Assembly: GCF_041431415.1 (NCBI RefSeq)
Contig: NZ_CP107845.1
Span: 5,084,001 to 5,148,000 of the forward strand
Reading direction: 5' to 3'
Length of the DNA: 64,000 nt
DNA from: Streptomyces sp. NBC_00513
GTDB lineage: Bacteria; Actinomycetota; Actinomycetes; Streptomycetales; Streptomycetaceae
Under the pieces are notes generated by a model. That model made no database searches. It was not told where the DNA came from and saw only the letters and a program-made list of their open reading frames with translations. Both the position numbers and the translations under genes were made by a program. This document shows positions 34,483-44,721 of this stretch, one piece after another. How positions within the stretch are numbered: the first letter of the stretch is position 1; each line of letters starts with the position of its first letter.

Positions 34483-35493
34483 TCAGTCGCCCTCGCGGCG
34501 CTCCCGCGTCTCCAGCAGACGGCGCAGCGAGTAAAGCCGCGCCGGGTCCGCGTGGCCGTCCTCCACCCACTTGTCGAGCGCGCAGTCCGGCTCGTCGTGG
34601 CTGCACGCGCGCGGGCACCCCTCGGTACCGGGCACCAGCTCCGGGAAGGCCAGGATCACCCGGGACGGGTCCACGTGGTGCAGACCGAACGAGCGCACAC
34701 CCGGGGTGTCGATCACCCAGCCGTCGCCCGAGGGCAGCGGCAGCGCGAGCGCCGAGGTGGTGGTGTGCCGGCCGCGGCCGGTCACCGCGTTCACGTGGCC
34801 GGTGGCGCGCCGGCGGTCCGCCGCGACGAGCGAGTTGACCAGGGTGGTCTTGCCGACGCCCGAGTGGCCGACGAAGGCCGTGATCCGGCCGTTGAGGCGC
34901 TCGCGCACCCGCTCCGCCGCGTCGCCCGTCGCCAGCTCCTCGCGGTTGGTGACCACGTAGTTCAGGCCGAACGTCGAGTAGATCTCCAGGATCTTGTCGG
35001 CGGACGTCAGGTCGGACTTGGTGAGCACCAGCAGCGGCTCCAACCCGGCGTCGTACGCCGCCACCAGGCAGCGGTCGATCATCCGGGGCCGCGGCTCCGG
35101 ATCGGCCAGGGCCGTGACGATGGCCAGCTGGTCCGCGTTCGCGACGACCACCCGCTCGTACGGGTCGTCGTCGTCCGCGGTGCGCCGCAGGACGGACCTG
35201 CGCTCCTCGATCCGCACGATCCGGGCGAGGGTGTCCTTCTTGCCGGACAGGTCCCCGACGATCCAGACCTTGTCGCCGACCACCGCCGCCTTGCGGCCCA
35301 GCTCGCGCGCCTTCATCGCGTGCACCGCGCGGTCCTCGACCAGGCAGGTCAGCCGGCCGCGGTCCACGGTCAGGACGAAGCCCTCCGAGGCGTCCTCGTG
35401 CTTGGGGCGGATGGTCGTACGCGGCCGATTGCCCTTGCGGTTCGGGCGGGAGCGGATGTCGTCCTCGTCGGTGTTCTTGCCGTACCTGCGCAT
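34483..35493 (-). CDS. rsgA: Ribosome small-subunit-dependent GTPase RsgA
   Basis: 336 residues. A circularly permuted GTPase: G4 TKSD (158-161) precedes G1 GHSGVGKT (209-216) and G3 DTPG (262-265). An N-terminal OB fold and a C-terminal zinc knuckle (C293, C297, H299, C304) complete the RsgA architecture. It checks 30S maturation. It starts 7 bases after the aroA stop, so the two form an operon; the same aroA-rsgA pairing occurs in mycobacteria. Confidence 0.95.
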   Translation of the reverse strand: MRRYGKNTDEDDIRSRPNRKGNRPRTTIRPKHEDASEGFVLTVDRGRLTCLVEDRAVHAMKARELGRKAAVVGDKVWIVGDLSGKKDTLARIVRIEERRSVLRRTADDDDPYERVVVANADQLAIVTALADPEPRPRMIDRCLVAAYDAGLEPLLVLTKSDLTSADKILEIYSTFGLNYVVTNREELATGDAAERVRERLNGRITAFVGHSGVGKTTLVNSLVAADRRRATGHVNAVTGRGRHTTTSALALPLPSGDGWVIDTPGVRSFGLHHVDPSRVILAFPELVPGTEGCPRACSHDEPDCALDKWVEDGHADPARLYSLRRLLETRERREGD

Positions 35494-35500
35494 GACGGGC

Positions 35501-36838
35501 CTACGCTCCCGCTCCCGCGAGCATGTCTGTCCACATCCTGGGGAAGTCCGGCAGGGTCTTCGCGGTCGTCGCCACGTTCTCGATCAGCACGCCCTCCACC
35601 GCCAGACCGAGCACGGCGCCCGCGGTGGCCATCCGGTGGTCGTCGTACGTGTGGAAGACACCGCCGTGCAGCGGGCGCGGGCGGATGTGCAGACCGTCGG
35701 CGGTCTCGGTGACGTCGCCGCCGAGCCCGTTGATCTCGGCGGTCAGCGCGGCCAGCCGGTCCGTCTCGTGCAGCCGCAGGTGCCGGACACCGCGCAGGAT
35801 CGACTCGGAGTCGGCCAGCGCCGCCACCGCCGCGATGCCCGGGGTCAGCTCGCCGACCTCGCCCAGGTCCACGTCGATGCCGTGGATCTTCCCGGTACCG
35901 GTGAAGACCAGACCCGCGTCGGTGAGCTCACAGGAACCGCCCATCTCCGTGAAGATGCGGCGCAGCGCGTCGCCGGGCTGCGTGGTGCGGCGCGGCCAGT
36001 CGGGGATGGTGACCGTGCCGCCGGTGATCAGCGCCGCCGCCATGAAGGGCTGCGCGTTCGACAGGTCGGGCTCCACGACCATGTCGCGGCCCAGGAGCGC
36101 GCCGGGCGCGACCCGCCACACGTCCTTCTCGCCGCCGGCCTCCGGGGTGTCCACCTGGGCGCCCGCCGCGCGCAGCATCTCCACCGTCATCCGGATGTGC
36201 GGCATCGACGGCAGGGTCGAACCGATGTGCCGGACCTCGACGCCCTGGTTGAACCGCGGCGCGGACAGCAGCAGCGCCGAGACGAACTGGGAGGAGTTGG
36301 AGGCGTCGATCTCGACCGTGCCGCCCTCCAGGGCCCCGCCGCCCTGCACGGTCAGGGGCAGCGCGCCCCGGCCGTCGTCGTCGATGCGGGCCCCGAGGAC
36401 GCGCAGCGCGCTGATGACCTCGCCCAGCGGGCGCTCGTAGGAACGCGGGTCGCCGTCGAAGCGGATGTCGCCGCCGGCCAGGGTGGCCACGGGCGGCAGG
36501 AAGCGCATGACCGTGCCCGCGTTGCCGACGTCGACGGTTGCCGGGCCGTGCAGCGCGGCCGGGATGATCCGCCACGCCTCGCCGCTGTCACCGTCGGCGG
36601 AGCTGGAGGAGACGGTCTCCTCGATGCCGACGCCCATCGCGCGCAGGGCGTCCGACATCAGCTGCGAGTCGCGCGAGCGCAGCGGGCGGCGCACCCAGCC
36701 CGGCTCGGAGGCCAGCGCGGCGAGCACCAGGGCCCGGTTGGTGACCGATTTGGAACCCGGCACGGTGACGGTGGCGTGGACGGTGCCGTCCGCGAGCGGA
36801 GCGGGCCAGAGGGCGTGGAGCGCGGGGGTCTCGGTCAT
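35501..36838 (-). CDS. aroA: 3-phosphoshikimate 1-carboxyvinyltransferase (EPSP synthase)
   Basis: 445 residues from ATG 36838. Motifs: [20 protein letters not shown] near 25-44, [13 protein letters not shown] (~105, the NAGT loop), [14 protein letters not shown] and [20 protein letters not shown]. It catalyses the sixth shikimate step, joining PEP to shikimate-3-phosphate. The loop NAGTVMRF keeps the glyphosate-sensitive-type Gly. First gene of the aroA-rsgA unit. Confidence 0.95.
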   Translation of the reverse strand: MTETPALHALWPAPLADGTVHATVTVPGSKSVTNRALVLAALASEPGWVRRPLRSRDSQLMSDALRAMGVGIEETVSSSSADGDSGEAWRIIPAALHGPATVDVGNAGTVMRFLPPVATLAGGDIRFDGDPRSYERPLGEVISALRVLGARIDDDGRGALPLTVQGGGALEGGTVEIDASNSSQFVSALLLSAPRFNQGVEVRHIGSTLPSMPHIRMTVEMLRAAGAQVDTPEAGGEKDVWRVAPGALLGRDMVVEPDLSNAQPFMAAALITGGTVTIPDWPRRTTQPGDALRRIFTEMGGSCELTDAGLVFTGTGKIHGIDVDLGEVGELTPGIAAVAALADSESILRGVRHLRLHETDRLAALTAEINGLGGDVTETADGLHIRPRPLHGGVFHTYDDHRMATAGAVLGLAVEGVLIENVATTAKTLPDFPRMWTDMLAGAGA

Positions 36839-36903
36839 GGCCTCCACTTTAGTGGCTCCGCCCGTACCCGGATCTTGATCGCCGGCCGGTCGTCGTCCCC
36901 GTC

Positions 36904-37617
36904 TCAGAGGGCGAGAAGCCAGCGCCCGCCGCCGATCAGCGAACACAGCGCCACGGCGTGGAACATCAGCAGCCAGACGACCGGGTGCACGTGCGTGAGC
37001 CGACCGAGCTGGTCCGCGTCCGAGTCCGGGGCTCCACCGTTCCTCCGCTTGGCCTGGAGCTCGAACACCGGCCGGACCCCGCCCAGCAGCAGGAACCACA
37101 CCACCCCGTACGCGAACATCGCCTGGACCTCGGCCGGGGCCAGCCAGGACACCAGGACGAAGCCGGCGCCGGTCAGCACCACCGTGAGCAGTCCGTAGGC
37201 GTTCCGGATCATCACCAGCATCGCCACCAGCAGCGCGGTCGCCGCCCAGAGCAGCAGCGTGATCCGGTGCGCCGACAGCAGCGCCGCCCCGCCGAGGCCG
37301 AGCAGCGAGGGCGCCGTGTACCCGGCGGCCGCCGTCAGGACCATGCCGAGCCCGGTCGGCCGGCCCCGGCTGACGGTGACCCCGCTGGTGTCCGAGTGCA
37401 GCCGGATCCCGTCGAGCCGGCGTCCGGTCAGCAGCGCGAGCAGCCCGTGACCGCCCTCGTGCGCGATGGTGATCGCGTTGCGGGAGATCCGCCACACCGG
37501 GCGGGGCGCCACGGCGGCCAGGGCGACGACCCCGGTCGCGATCACCAGCCACAGCTCGGGCTCGGGCTGTATGCCGGTGAGCCGGTCCCAGAGACCGGCC
37601 GTCGTGATGCTGTCCAT
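36904..37617 (-). CDS. M50-like membrane metalloprotease
   Basis: 237 residues from ATG 37617. [11 protein letters not shown] near 53-63 is the HExxH metal site, followed by [20 protein letters not shown]; several hydrophobic segments surround it. This is the M50B (site-2 protease-like) family common in actinobacteria. Possible intramembrane cleavage of an unknown substrate. Divergent from the SRAP gene by 53 bp. Confidence 0.85.
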   Translation of the reverse strand: MDSITTAGLWDRLTGIQPEPELWLVIATGVVALAAVAPRPVWRISRNAITIAHEGGHGLLALLTGRRLDGIRLHSDTSGVTVSRGRPTGLGMVLTAAAGYTAPSLLGLGGAALLSAHRITLLLWAATALLVAMLVMIRNAYGLLTVVLTGAGFVLVSWLAPAEVQAMFAYGVVWFLLLGGVRPVFELQAKRRNGGAPDSDADQLGRLTHVHPVVWLLMFHAVALCSLIGGGRWLLAL

Positions 37618-37670
37618 GGAGTGGCGGACTCCTTGCGGTGGTGGGCGGGTGTCGTGGCAGTGTTGCAGGC

Positions 37671-38486
37671 ATGTGCGGAAGGTATGCAGCGAGTCGGGCG
37701 CCGGAGGATCTGGCGGGGATCTTCGGCGTCGAGAAGTGGGAGCCCGCAGAGTCCCTGGCACCCGACTGGAACGTGGCGCCGACGAAAGAGGTCCACATCG
37801 TCCTCGACCGTCCCTTGAAGGACGCGCCGAGCCCGCGTCCGGTTCGACAGTTGCGGGTGGTGAAGTGGGGGCTGGTCCCCTCCTGGGCCAAGAACCCCGA
37901 GGGCGCGGCCCGGATGATCAACGCCCGCGCCGAGACCCTCGCGGAGAAGCCGTCCTTCCGCCGCCCCTTCGCCCAGCGCCGCTGCGTCATCCCCGCCGAC
38001 GGCTACTACGAGTGGGTCACCGCCCACGACGAGCGGCAGTTGGAGGTCGAGGGGAAGAAGAAGCGGGCCCGCAAGCAGCCCTACTTCGTGCTGCCCTCCG
38101 ACGGCGCCGTCTTCGCCATGGCCGGGATCTACGAGTTCTGGCGCGACCGGACCCTGCCCGACGAGCATCCGGCGGCCTGGTGGGCGACCTGCTCGGTCAT
38201 CACCACCGAGGCCGAGACCGGACCGCTGGGCGTGGCCCCCGCCGACGGACCCCGCTCGCTCTCCGACATCCACCCCCGCATGCCGTTGATGCTGACCCCG
38301 GACAAGTGGGACCCCTGGCTGGACCCGGCGCGCACCGACCCCGACGAGCTCCAGGCGCTGCTCGCGCCGCCGCCCGGCGGGCTCATGCGGGCGTACGCGG
38401 TGTCCACCGCCGTCAGCAACGTGCGCAACAACGGCCCCGAGCTGCTGGAGGAACTGGCCGCGCCGGAGGAGGAGACCCTCTTCTGA
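37671..38486 (+). CDS. SRAP (HMCES/YedK) abasic-site DNA-protein crosslink protein
   Basis: 271 residues. The catalytic Cys is residue 2 (MCGRYAAS), followed by DWNVAPT, the active-site Asn and Glu in [20 protein letters not shown] and [11 protein letters not shown], and the late [11 protein letters not shown]is. SRAP proteins form a thiazolidine link with abasic sites in single-stranded DNA. It lies beside aroA and sigR as in mycobacteria. Confidence 0.93.
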   Translation: MCGRYAASRAPEDLAGIFGVEKWEPAESLAPDWNVAPTKEVHIVLDRPLKDAPSPRPVRQLRVVKWGLVPSWAKNPEGAARMINARAETLAEKPSFRRPFAQRRCVIPADGYYEWVTAHDERQLEVEGKKKRARKQPYFVLPSDGAVFAMAGIYEFWRDRTLPDEHPAAWWATCSVITTEAETGPLGVAPADGPRSLSDIHPRMPLMLTPDKWDPWLDPARTDPDELQALLAPPPGGLMRAYAVSTAVSNVRNNGPELLEELAAPEEETLF

Positions 38487-38505
38487 CCCGGGCAGGATGG
38501 GGCGC

Positions 38506-39127
38506 ATGACCACGCGTACCGAGAGCGTTCCGACGCCGGCGGGCGAGGCCCGCGTCACCTGGCACCCCGCCACGGCCGGGAAGGCCCGGCTCGTGCTCGC
38601 CGTGAGCCACGGCGCCGGCGGCGGGATCGAGGCCCGGGACCTGCGGGCGCTGGCCGCCGCCCTGCCGGCCCGCGGGATCACCGTGGCCCTGGTCGAACAG
38701 CCCTGGCGGGTCGCCGGGAAGAAGGTCGCCGCCGCGCCCAAGGTGCTCGACGAGGGCTGGCGCGGGCTGTGGCCGGCGCTGACCCGGCCCGGACCGCCCG
38801 TGGTGGCCGGCGGGCGCAGCGCCGGAGCCCGGGTGGCCTGCCGGACCGCCGCCGAGCTGGGCGCGGCCGGGGTGCTCGCGCTGGCGTTCCCGCTGCACCC
38901 GCCGGGCCGGCCCGAGAAGTCCCGGGCCCAGGAGCTGCTGGGCGCCGGGCGGCCCACCCTGGTGGTCCAAGGGAGCCGGGACCGGGGACGACCCGTACGA
39001 ACTCGTCGCGGTGGAGCACGGCGACCACGGGTTCGCCGTGCCGAAGAGGGCCGACCGGACCCAGGACGAGACCCTCGACGTGATCACCGGGGCCGTCGCG
39101 CAGTGGCTCGGACGGCTGCCGCTGTGA
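38506..39127 (+). pseudogene. KANL3/Tex30-like alpha/beta hydrolase with a frameshift
   Basis: The ATG 38506 frame encodes a hydrolase start (SHGAGGGIEARDLRALAAAL, the nucleophile elbow GGRSAGARVAC, LVVQGSRDR) up to about 38985. From 38987 the expected continuation is in the next frame: GDDPYELVAVEHGDHGFAVP with the catalytic His, then KRADRT and a stop at 39125-39127. The original frame instead continues into unrelated Arg-rich sequence toward sigR. Two missing bases (or one extra) around 38980-38987, in CCGGGACCGGGGACG, would explain it. Either a sequencing error in a G-run or a real lesion. Confidence 0.75.
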
Positions 39128-39291
39128 GCCCTCGGGAGGCCGGCGACGAGTGCGCCCGCGCGGCTGCCGACCCGATCCCTGGGGCGGCCCGGCGTCGCGA
39201 GTCGCGGGCCCGACCTGACACATTCCCGCGTGATCCGGATCACGCGCCCCGCGGAGTCGACCTGACGGATCCGGGAAACCCCACAGGCCCC

Positions 39292-39318
39292 GGGAATGCC
39301 GGGCCCGGGCCTTCTGTT
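39292..39318 (+). promoter_or_regulatory. SigR-dependent promoter of sigR
   Basis: GGGAAT (39292-39297), 18 bp, GTT (39316-39318): exact SigR consensus. The transcript would start near 39325 and include the distal ATG 39368, so it can encode the long SigR form. Confidence 0.88.
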
Positions 39319-39367
39319 GTGCCGAATGTCGGTACGTACGGGAAGTTCGTCGGAGGAGAGGGAGCGC

Positions 39368-40177
39368 ATGACCCAGGTCATCAGCCAGAACCGTCCGCAG
39401 GCCGCTGACCTGGACTGGACGGTGCTGCCTGCTCCCAAGCGCGGGACGCTTCGGGCGGCGGAGGGCCGGGAAGGTCGACTATTCTCCGATTCGAGCGGAT
39501 CCGCTTTCGGAGCCGCCACGCTGTCGGAGGAGGTGGGTCCTGTCGCCGGGACCGACGAAGGCCACGCGGAGGAGACGACCCCGGAGCGCAACGCGCGCTT
39601 CGAGCGGGACGCCCTCGGCTACCTCGACCAGATGTACTCCGCCGCGCTGCGCATGACGCGCAACCCGGCCGACGCCGAGGACCTGGTCCAGGAGACGTAC
39701 GCGAAGGCGTACGCGTCGTTCCACCAGTTCCGCGAGGGCACCAACCTCAAGGCATGGCTCTACCGCATCCTGACGAACACGTTCATCAACTCCTACCGCA
39801 AGAAGCAGCGCGAACCGCAGCGCAGTGCGGCGGAGGAGATCGAGGACTGGCAGTTGGCGCGCGCCGAGTCGCACATGTCGACGGGCCTTCGGTCCGCCGA
39901 ATCGCAGGCGCTCGACCACCTTCCCGACTCGGATGTGAAGGAGGCGCTCCAGGCCATTCCGGAGGAGTTCCGCATCGCGGTCTATCTCGCCGACGTAGAG
40001 GGCTTTGCGTACAAGGAGATCGCGGACATCATGGGTACGCCCATCGGTACGGTCATGTCCCGACTGCATCGTGGGCGCCGTCAACTCCGCGGAATGCTGG
40101 AGGACTACGCCCGTGAGCGCGGGCTGGTCCCCGCCGGCGCTGGAGAGTCGAACGACCTGAAAGGCTCGGGCTCATGA
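39368..40177 (+). CDS. sigR: Thiol-stress sigma factor SigR, long and short forms
   Basis: Long form 269 residues from ATG 39368 (GGAGGAGAGGGAG upstream); short form 214 residues from GTG 39533. The difference is exactly 55 residues, matching the N-terminal extension of the unstable induced isoform known in S. coelicolor. Region 2 is [20 protein letters not shown] through [18 protein letters not shown], region 4 [23 protein letters not shown] family member of RNA polymerase that transcribes thioredoxin, mycothiol and related genes. Its stop overlaps the rsrA start (ATGA). Autoregulated through the promoter at 39292. Confidence 0.95.
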   Translation: MTQVISQNRPQAADLDWTVLPAPKRGTLRAAEGREGRLFSDSSGSAFGAATLSEEVGPVAGTDEGHAEETTPERNARFERDALGYLDQMYSAALRMTRNPADAEDLVQETYAKAYASFHQFREGTNLKAWLYRILTNTFINSYRKKQREPQRSAAEEIEDWQLARAESHMSTGLRSAESQALDHLPDSDVKEALQAIPEEFRIAVYLADVEGFAYKEIADIMGTPIGTVMSRLHRGRRQLRGMLEDYARERGLVPAGAGESNDLKGSGS

Positions 40178-40476
40178 GCTGCGGAGAGCCGCACGAGACG
40201 GAGTGCGCAGAGGTCCTGGATCACCTTTACGAGTTCCTGGACCACGAGATGCCCGACAGCGACTGCACGAAGTTCGAGACACACTTCGGCGAGTGCAATC
40301 CCTGTCTTGAGAAGTACGGCCTCGAACAGGCCGTGAAGAAGCTGGTCAAGCGCTGCTGCGGTTCGGACGACGTGCCGACCGATCTGCGCTCGAAGGTGAT
40401 GGGACGGATCGAGCTGATCCGTTCGGGGCAGGCCGTGCCCGACCACGACGTCACGGCCGATCCCGCGACGGGCTAG
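40174..40476 (+). CDS. rsrA: Redox-sensitive anti-sigma factor RsrA
   Basis: 100 residues. The ZAS motif is H37-x3-C41-x2-C44 (HFGECNPC) with C11 as a further ligand and C3, C31, C61 and C62 also present, closely matching the zinc-binding set known for RsrA. Under reducing conditions it binds SigR; oxidation forms a disulfide, releases zinc and frees the sigma factor. Translationally coupled to sigR. Confidence 0.96.
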   Translation: MSCGEPHETECAEVLDHLYEFLDHEMPDSDCTKFETHFGECNPCLEKYGLEQAVKKLVKRCCGSDDVPTDLRSKVMGRIELIRSGQAVPDHDVTADPATG

Positions 40477-40698
40477 CCGAAAGCGGTTTCCCCATTGCCC
40501 GGGATTCGCCGGCCGCGCCTTTCCGAACAACCGCCCCCGGTCGTTCACTTCGTTCACTCGAAGGTGCTAATCCGGGGGCACCCGAACGACACAATGTGAA
40601 AATGTGGCCCACTTCGTGTGGGGCCCCACCTATTCTCCCCTTCCGGTACCGGTCCGCTCCGGTGCCCGCCGTGCACGGCCCAGGGGGAGGAGAGCGCC

Positions 40699-42279
40699 AT
40701 GCGGGTACTTCCGCCGGCGGCGCGCGTCCTCGTCGTGTGCGCGATCCTCGTGGCGTCGGTGTGCGTGCTGCCGGCCGCACTCTGCCCCGACACCCCCTGG
40801 CCGACCGTCTCGCTGCTCGCCGCGCTCTACCTCGGCTGTGAGTCGGTGCGGATCTGCCCACGCCTCACCGGCCGGGTGCCCGAGGGCATCGGCACCTTCT
40901 TCCCCGTCGTGCTGGCCGCCGTCTTCCTGCTGCCGCCCTCCGCGGCCGCGCTCGTGGCCGTGCCCGGAGCCCTCGCCGGACCGGTGGTCCGGCGACCGGC
41001 CGGGGTCCGTCGGGTGTGGCACGCGGCGCAGCAGGCGACGGCCGCCTGGGTGGCGGGACGCACGTACGGGCTGCTCGGCGGACCGGCCGCGCTCGACGGC
41101 CGGGGGCCGGTGGCGAGCGGGATTCCCGGGCCGTCCGCAGGCGCCGATCCGATCGCCTGGGTCGCCGACTTCCCCTACCTCCTGCTTCCCGCGGCGGTCG
41201 CCGCCGTGGCCTTCTGCATGGTCCTCACCCTCCTCGACGGGGCGATCCTCGTCGCCGCCGAGCGGCGGCCCCCGGCCACCGTCCGGGTCGGGCCGTCGGT
41301 CCGGTCCCTGGCCCCGCACTGCGTGCACGGGCTGGCCGGGCTGATGATGGCCGTCATGTGGCGCAGCCCGTACGGACTGCCCGCCGCCCTGCTGGTCCTG
41401 CTGCCGATGTACATCTCCTGCTGGGTCTTCGCCCAGTACCACCGCGAGCGCGCCGCCCACCAGGCCACGATCCGCGCGCTGGTACAGGCCGTCGACATCA
41501 AGGACCGCTACACGCGCGGTCACAGCGAGCGGGTCGGCCAGGCCTCGGCGATGATCGCCCGCGAGCTGGGGATGGCGGACGACCGGATGGAAGTCGTCCG
41601 TATCGCCGGCATCCTGCACGACGTGGGCAAACTCGGCGTACCGACCCGACTCCTGCGCAAGGACGGGCCGTTGACCCCCGAGGAACGCAGGATCATCGAA
41701 CTGCACCCCGAGTACGGGCACGAGATGGTCCGCGGCATCGGCTTCCTGGGGGAGGCCCGCGCGGCGATCCTCCACCACCACGAGCGGGTCGACGGGTCGG
41801 GGTATCCGTACGGGCTGCGCGGCGAGCAGATCCCGGTGTCGGCCCGCGTGGTGGCGGTGGCCGACTCCTTCGACGCGATGACGTCGACGCGCTCGTACAG
41901 CAGGGCGCGGCCGGTGCCCGTCGCGCTCGCCGAGCTGGAGCGGTGCGCGGGGACGCAGTTCGACCCGGCCATGGTGCGCGCCCTGGTCGGCGCCATCGGG
42001 CGCCAGGGCTGGCATCCGGTGGTCACGTCCGACGACGACCTCCAGGTCATCGGCGACGGGCCGGGCGGCCCCGCCGGTCCGGGAGGTCCGGGCGGCCCCG
42101 CCGAGGGCGCGCTGCCCGGACTGCCGACCCAGGGCGGTCCGTCGGCGGCGCCCGCGGAACCGGGTCCGCCGGGCCGGCCCCGGGACGACGCCCCCGAACC
42201 CGGACGGGCCCCCGGCCGCCGGACACCCCCGGTGCGCCCGGCCGGCGGCCCCGGGACCCGACCCGGAACCGGCCCGTGA
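40699..42279 (+). CDS. Membrane HD-GYP domain protein
   Basis: 526 residues from ATG 40699 with GGAGGAGAG upstream. About six to seven hydrophobic segments fill the first ~240 residues. The HD-GYP domain follows: VDIKDRYTRGHSERVGQASA, AGILHDVGKLGVP, ELHPEYGHEMVRGIGFLGEA and HHERVDGSGYPYGLRGEQIP. All signature residues (HD, HDVGK, HHE, DGxGYP) are present, so cyclic-di-GMP hydrolysis is plausible. A Gly/Pro-rich tail ends the protein. Coupled to the next gene (GTGA overlap). Confidence 0.92.
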   Translation: MRVLPPAARVLVVCAILVASVCVLPAALCPDTPWPTVSLLAALYLGCESVRICPRLTGRVPEGIGTFFPVVLAAVFLLPPSAAALVAVPGALAGPVVRRPAGVRRVWHAAQQATAAWVAGRTYGLLGGPAALDGRGPVASGIPGPSAGADPIAWVADFPYLLLPAAVAAVAFCMVLTLLDGAILVAAERRPPATVRVGPSVRSLAPHCVHGLAGLMMAVMWRSPYGLPAALLVLLPMYISCWVFAQYHRERAAHQATIRALVQAVDIKDRYTRGHSERVGQASAMIARELGMADDRMEVVRIAGILHDVGKLGVPTRLLRKDGPLTPEERRIIELHPEYGHEMVRGIGFLGEARAAILHHHERVDGSGYPYGLRGEQIPVSARVVAVADSFDAMTSTRSYSRARPVPVALAELERCAGTQFDPAMVRALVGAIGRQGWHPVVTSDDDLQVIGDGPGGPAGPGGPGGPAEGALPGLPTQGGPSAAPAEPGPPGRPRDDAPEPGRAPGRRTPPVRPAGGPGTRPGTGP

Positions 42280-43553
42280 GGGGGCCGACCGCCCCCGCGG
42301 TACGCGCCGCCGCCGCCCTGCTCACCCTCGTGGCCCTGGGCCACACCCTGTGGCACGGTCTCGCCGACACCGGCGTCGCCCTCGCCTTCGGCGGCCTCGT
42401 CGCCGTCGGGGAACTCGCCCGCCGCGAACCCGGGGACGCCGCCGGGAACCCCACCGCCGAGGACCGCCGGCCCGCGCCCCTCGGCTCCGCCGGAGCCCTC
42501 GCGTACGCCCTGCTCGGCGAGAACGCCGGGCACTCCACCCACCACGGGGCCCTGCAGACGGTCGCCGTCGTGCTCGCCGCCGCCCTCGTCGGACTCGTAC
42601 CGCACGTGGCGCGGGGCCGCGGTCCCGCCCTCGACCACGTGGCCCGCCAGGTGCTCACGGTCGGCTTCGCCGCCGCCTGTTTCCAGCCGCTCCACCATTC
42701 CGGCCGACTGGAGGGCATGGTCGGCGAGGGCCCGTACCTCGTGGTCTTCCTGCTGCTCCTGCTCGGCCTGACGGCCTTGTGCGACGCCGTCCTGGCCGCC
42801 GCGCTCGCCGCGTCCCGCACCGGGTGGCCGTACGGGCCCCTGCTGCGCGACGAACTGCGCGCGCTCGCCGGTATCGGCTCGGCGATCTGCGCGACCGGCC
42901 TGGTCATGGCGCTGGCCGTGGCCGTGGCCGGGGTGTGGGCCCTGCCCGTCTTCAGCGTTCCGCTGCTGCTCACCCAGCTGTCCTTCCACCGGATCACCGC
43001 GATCCGCACCACCTACCGCGAGACCATCACCTCCCTCGCCCGGGCCACCGAGATCGCCGGGTACACCCGCCCGGGCCACTCGCTGCGGGTGGCGGCGCTG
43101 AGCTGCGCCGTCGGGCGGGAGCTGGGGCTGTCCGAGCGGGAGCTCACGGTGTTGGAGTACGCCGCCCTGATGCACGACATCGGGCAGCTGTCCCTCGTCG
43201 ATCCGGTCCCGGCCGGGGCGACCGCAGGGCTGCCCGCCGCCGAGGCCCGCCGGATCGCCGGGCTGGGCGGGGAGGTGGCCCGGCTGACGGGGGTGTCCGC
43301 GGAGGTCGCGGTGGTCGTGGAGCGGCAGGCCGATCCGTACCGTGAGCAGCCGGTCGCCGCCCGGATCGTGCGCGCGGTGAACGCCTACGACGACCTGTGC
43401 GGCGGGAGCGGTCACCCGGGCGGCTCACTGGCCGCCCTGGAGCGTCTGCGGCTGGGTACCGGGCACGACTACCAGCCGGAGGTCGTGGAGTCCCTTGCGA
43501 GGGTTCTGGCCAGGGACGGACGTGCCCGAGTCGTTCCCGTTCCGCCTGGGTAA
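42276..43553 (+). CDS. Membrane protein with degenerate HD domain
   Basis: 425 residues from GTG 42276, overlapping the preceding stop by 4 bp. The N-terminal half is hydrophobic (about seven segments), then RATEIAGYTRPGHSLRVAAL, EYAALMHDIGQLSLVDP and a shortened tail with VVVERQADPYREQPVAARIV. The helical order parallels the upstream protein, but HDVGK is HDIGQ and the GYP motif and HHE are absent. Probably a catalytically impaired paralogue acting as sensor or partner. Confidence 0.85.
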   Translation: MRGPTAPAVRAAAALLTLVALGHTLWHGLADTGVALAFGGLVAVGELARREPGDAAGNPTAEDRRPAPLGSAGALAYALLGENAGHSTHHGALQTVAVVLAAALVGLVPHVARGRGPALDHVARQVLTVGFAAACFQPLHHSGRLEGMVGEGPYLVVFLLLLLGLTALCDAVLAAALAASRTGWPYGPLLRDELRALAGIGSAICATGLVMALAVAVAGVWALPVFSVPLLLTQLSFHRITAIRTTYRETITSLARATEIAGYTRPGHSLRVAALSCAVGRELGLSERELTVLEYAALMHDIGQLSLVDPVPAGATAGLPAAEARRIAGLGGEVARLTGVSAEVAVVVERQADPYREQPVAARIVRAVNAYDDLCGGSGHPGGSLAALERLRLGTGHDYQPEVVESLARVLARDGRARVVPVPPG

Positions 43554-43658
43554 CCCATGGGTAATGAGCGGCCGTCCGAGTGGGCATGGTTGGATGCGAG
43601 TGGGAGTGTCCGTGAGGGTGTCCGCAAGGCTGCACCGTTGGACCGGCAGGCGGGAATC

Positions 43659-44654
43659 GTGAGGATCTTCGGGAAGGTACGGCATCGGCCCTCCGCCTCG
43701 TGGCGGCAGGCCACCGACCGCGCGTTCACGCTGATCGGCGACGGGCGGTACGAGGACGCGGGCGCGCTGCTGACCAGAGCGGCGGACCTGGAGCCCTGGT
43801 TGTCCGAGTCCTGGTTCAACCTGGCCCTGCTGCACAAGTTCCGGCACGACTGGGAGCAGGCGCGGGCCGCGGGGCTGCGCGCGGTGGCCCTGTTGGACCG
43901 CGAGACGGGCGCCCCGGACTGGTGGAACGTCGGCATCGCCGCGACCGCGCTCCAGGACTGGCCGCTGGCCCGCCGGGCCTGGCAGGCGTACGGCCTGAAG
44001 GTCCCCGGGGACCCGCACGGCACGGGCGGGGCCGGCGAGCCCGTCGGCATGGAACTGGGCAGCGCCGCCGTGCGGCTCTCGCCCGAGGGCGAGGCCGAGG
44101 TCGTGTGGGGGCGGAGGCTCGATCCGGCCCGGATCGAGGTCCTCTCGATCCCGCTGCCGTCCTCCGGGCGGCGCTGGGGCGAGGTCGTGCTGCACGACGG
44201 GGTGCCGCACGGCGAGCGCATCACCGCCGCCGGCCCCTCCTACCCCGTTTTCGACGAGATCGAGCTGTGGGCGCCCTCGCCGGTGCCGACCTGGGTGGTG
44301 CTGCTGGAGGCGGCCACCGAGGCCGACCGCGACGCCCTGGAGCAGCTCGCCTCCGACGCGGGCTTCGCCGCCGAGGACTGGTCCTCGTCGGTGCGGTTGC
44401 TGTGCCGGACGTGCTCCGAGAGCGCGATGCCGAGCGACGAGGGCGACGAGCAGCACCCGGACCCGCACGATCACAGCGAACCGGGCCATCCCGGCCCGCT
44501 GGGCCACCGCACCGCCGGTTCCGGCTCCCTGTGGGTCCCCGAGCGCGAGTGCGGCATCGCCGCGCCCGCCGGTCTGGTGCGCGGGCTCCTCGACGGCTGG
44601 GTGGCGGACAGCCCGGACAGTCGCGAGTGGCGGGATCTGGAGGAAGTCTGCTGA
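43659..44654 (+). CDS. TPR-containing protein
   Basis: 331 residues from GTG 43659 (AGGCGGG upstream); the frame is open to ATG 43557, adding 34 residues of weak character. Two TPR-like helices lie at ATDRAFTLIGDGRYEDAGAL and LSESWFNLALLHKFRHDWEQ, then a domain with LSPEGEAEVVWGRRLDPARI and WAPSPVPTWVVLLEAATEAD, and a His/Asp-rich loop with Cys (LLCRTCSES). Conserved in streptomycetes; the function is unknown. Confidence 0.78.
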   Translation: MRIFGKVRHRPSASWRQATDRAFTLIGDGRYEDAGALLTRAADLEPWLSESWFNLALLHKFRHDWEQARAAGLRAVALLDRETGAPDWWNVGIAATALQDWPLARRAWQAYGLKVPGDPHGTGGAGEPVGMELGSAAVRLSPEGEAEVVWGRRLDPARIEVLSIPLPSSGRRWGEVVLHDGVPHGERITAAGPSYPVFDEIELWAPSPVPTWVVLLEAATEADRDALEQLASDAGFAAEDWSSSVRLLCRTCSESAMPSDEGDEQHPDPHDHSEPGHPGPLGHRTAGSGSLWVPERECGIAAPAGLVRGLLDGWVADSPDSREWRDLEEVC

Positions 44655-44721
44655 GTCGGGGCCGTAGGCTGTACGGGTCACATCGGTGACTCGGCGGACT
44701 TACGGAAGGCGTACGGCGGAC

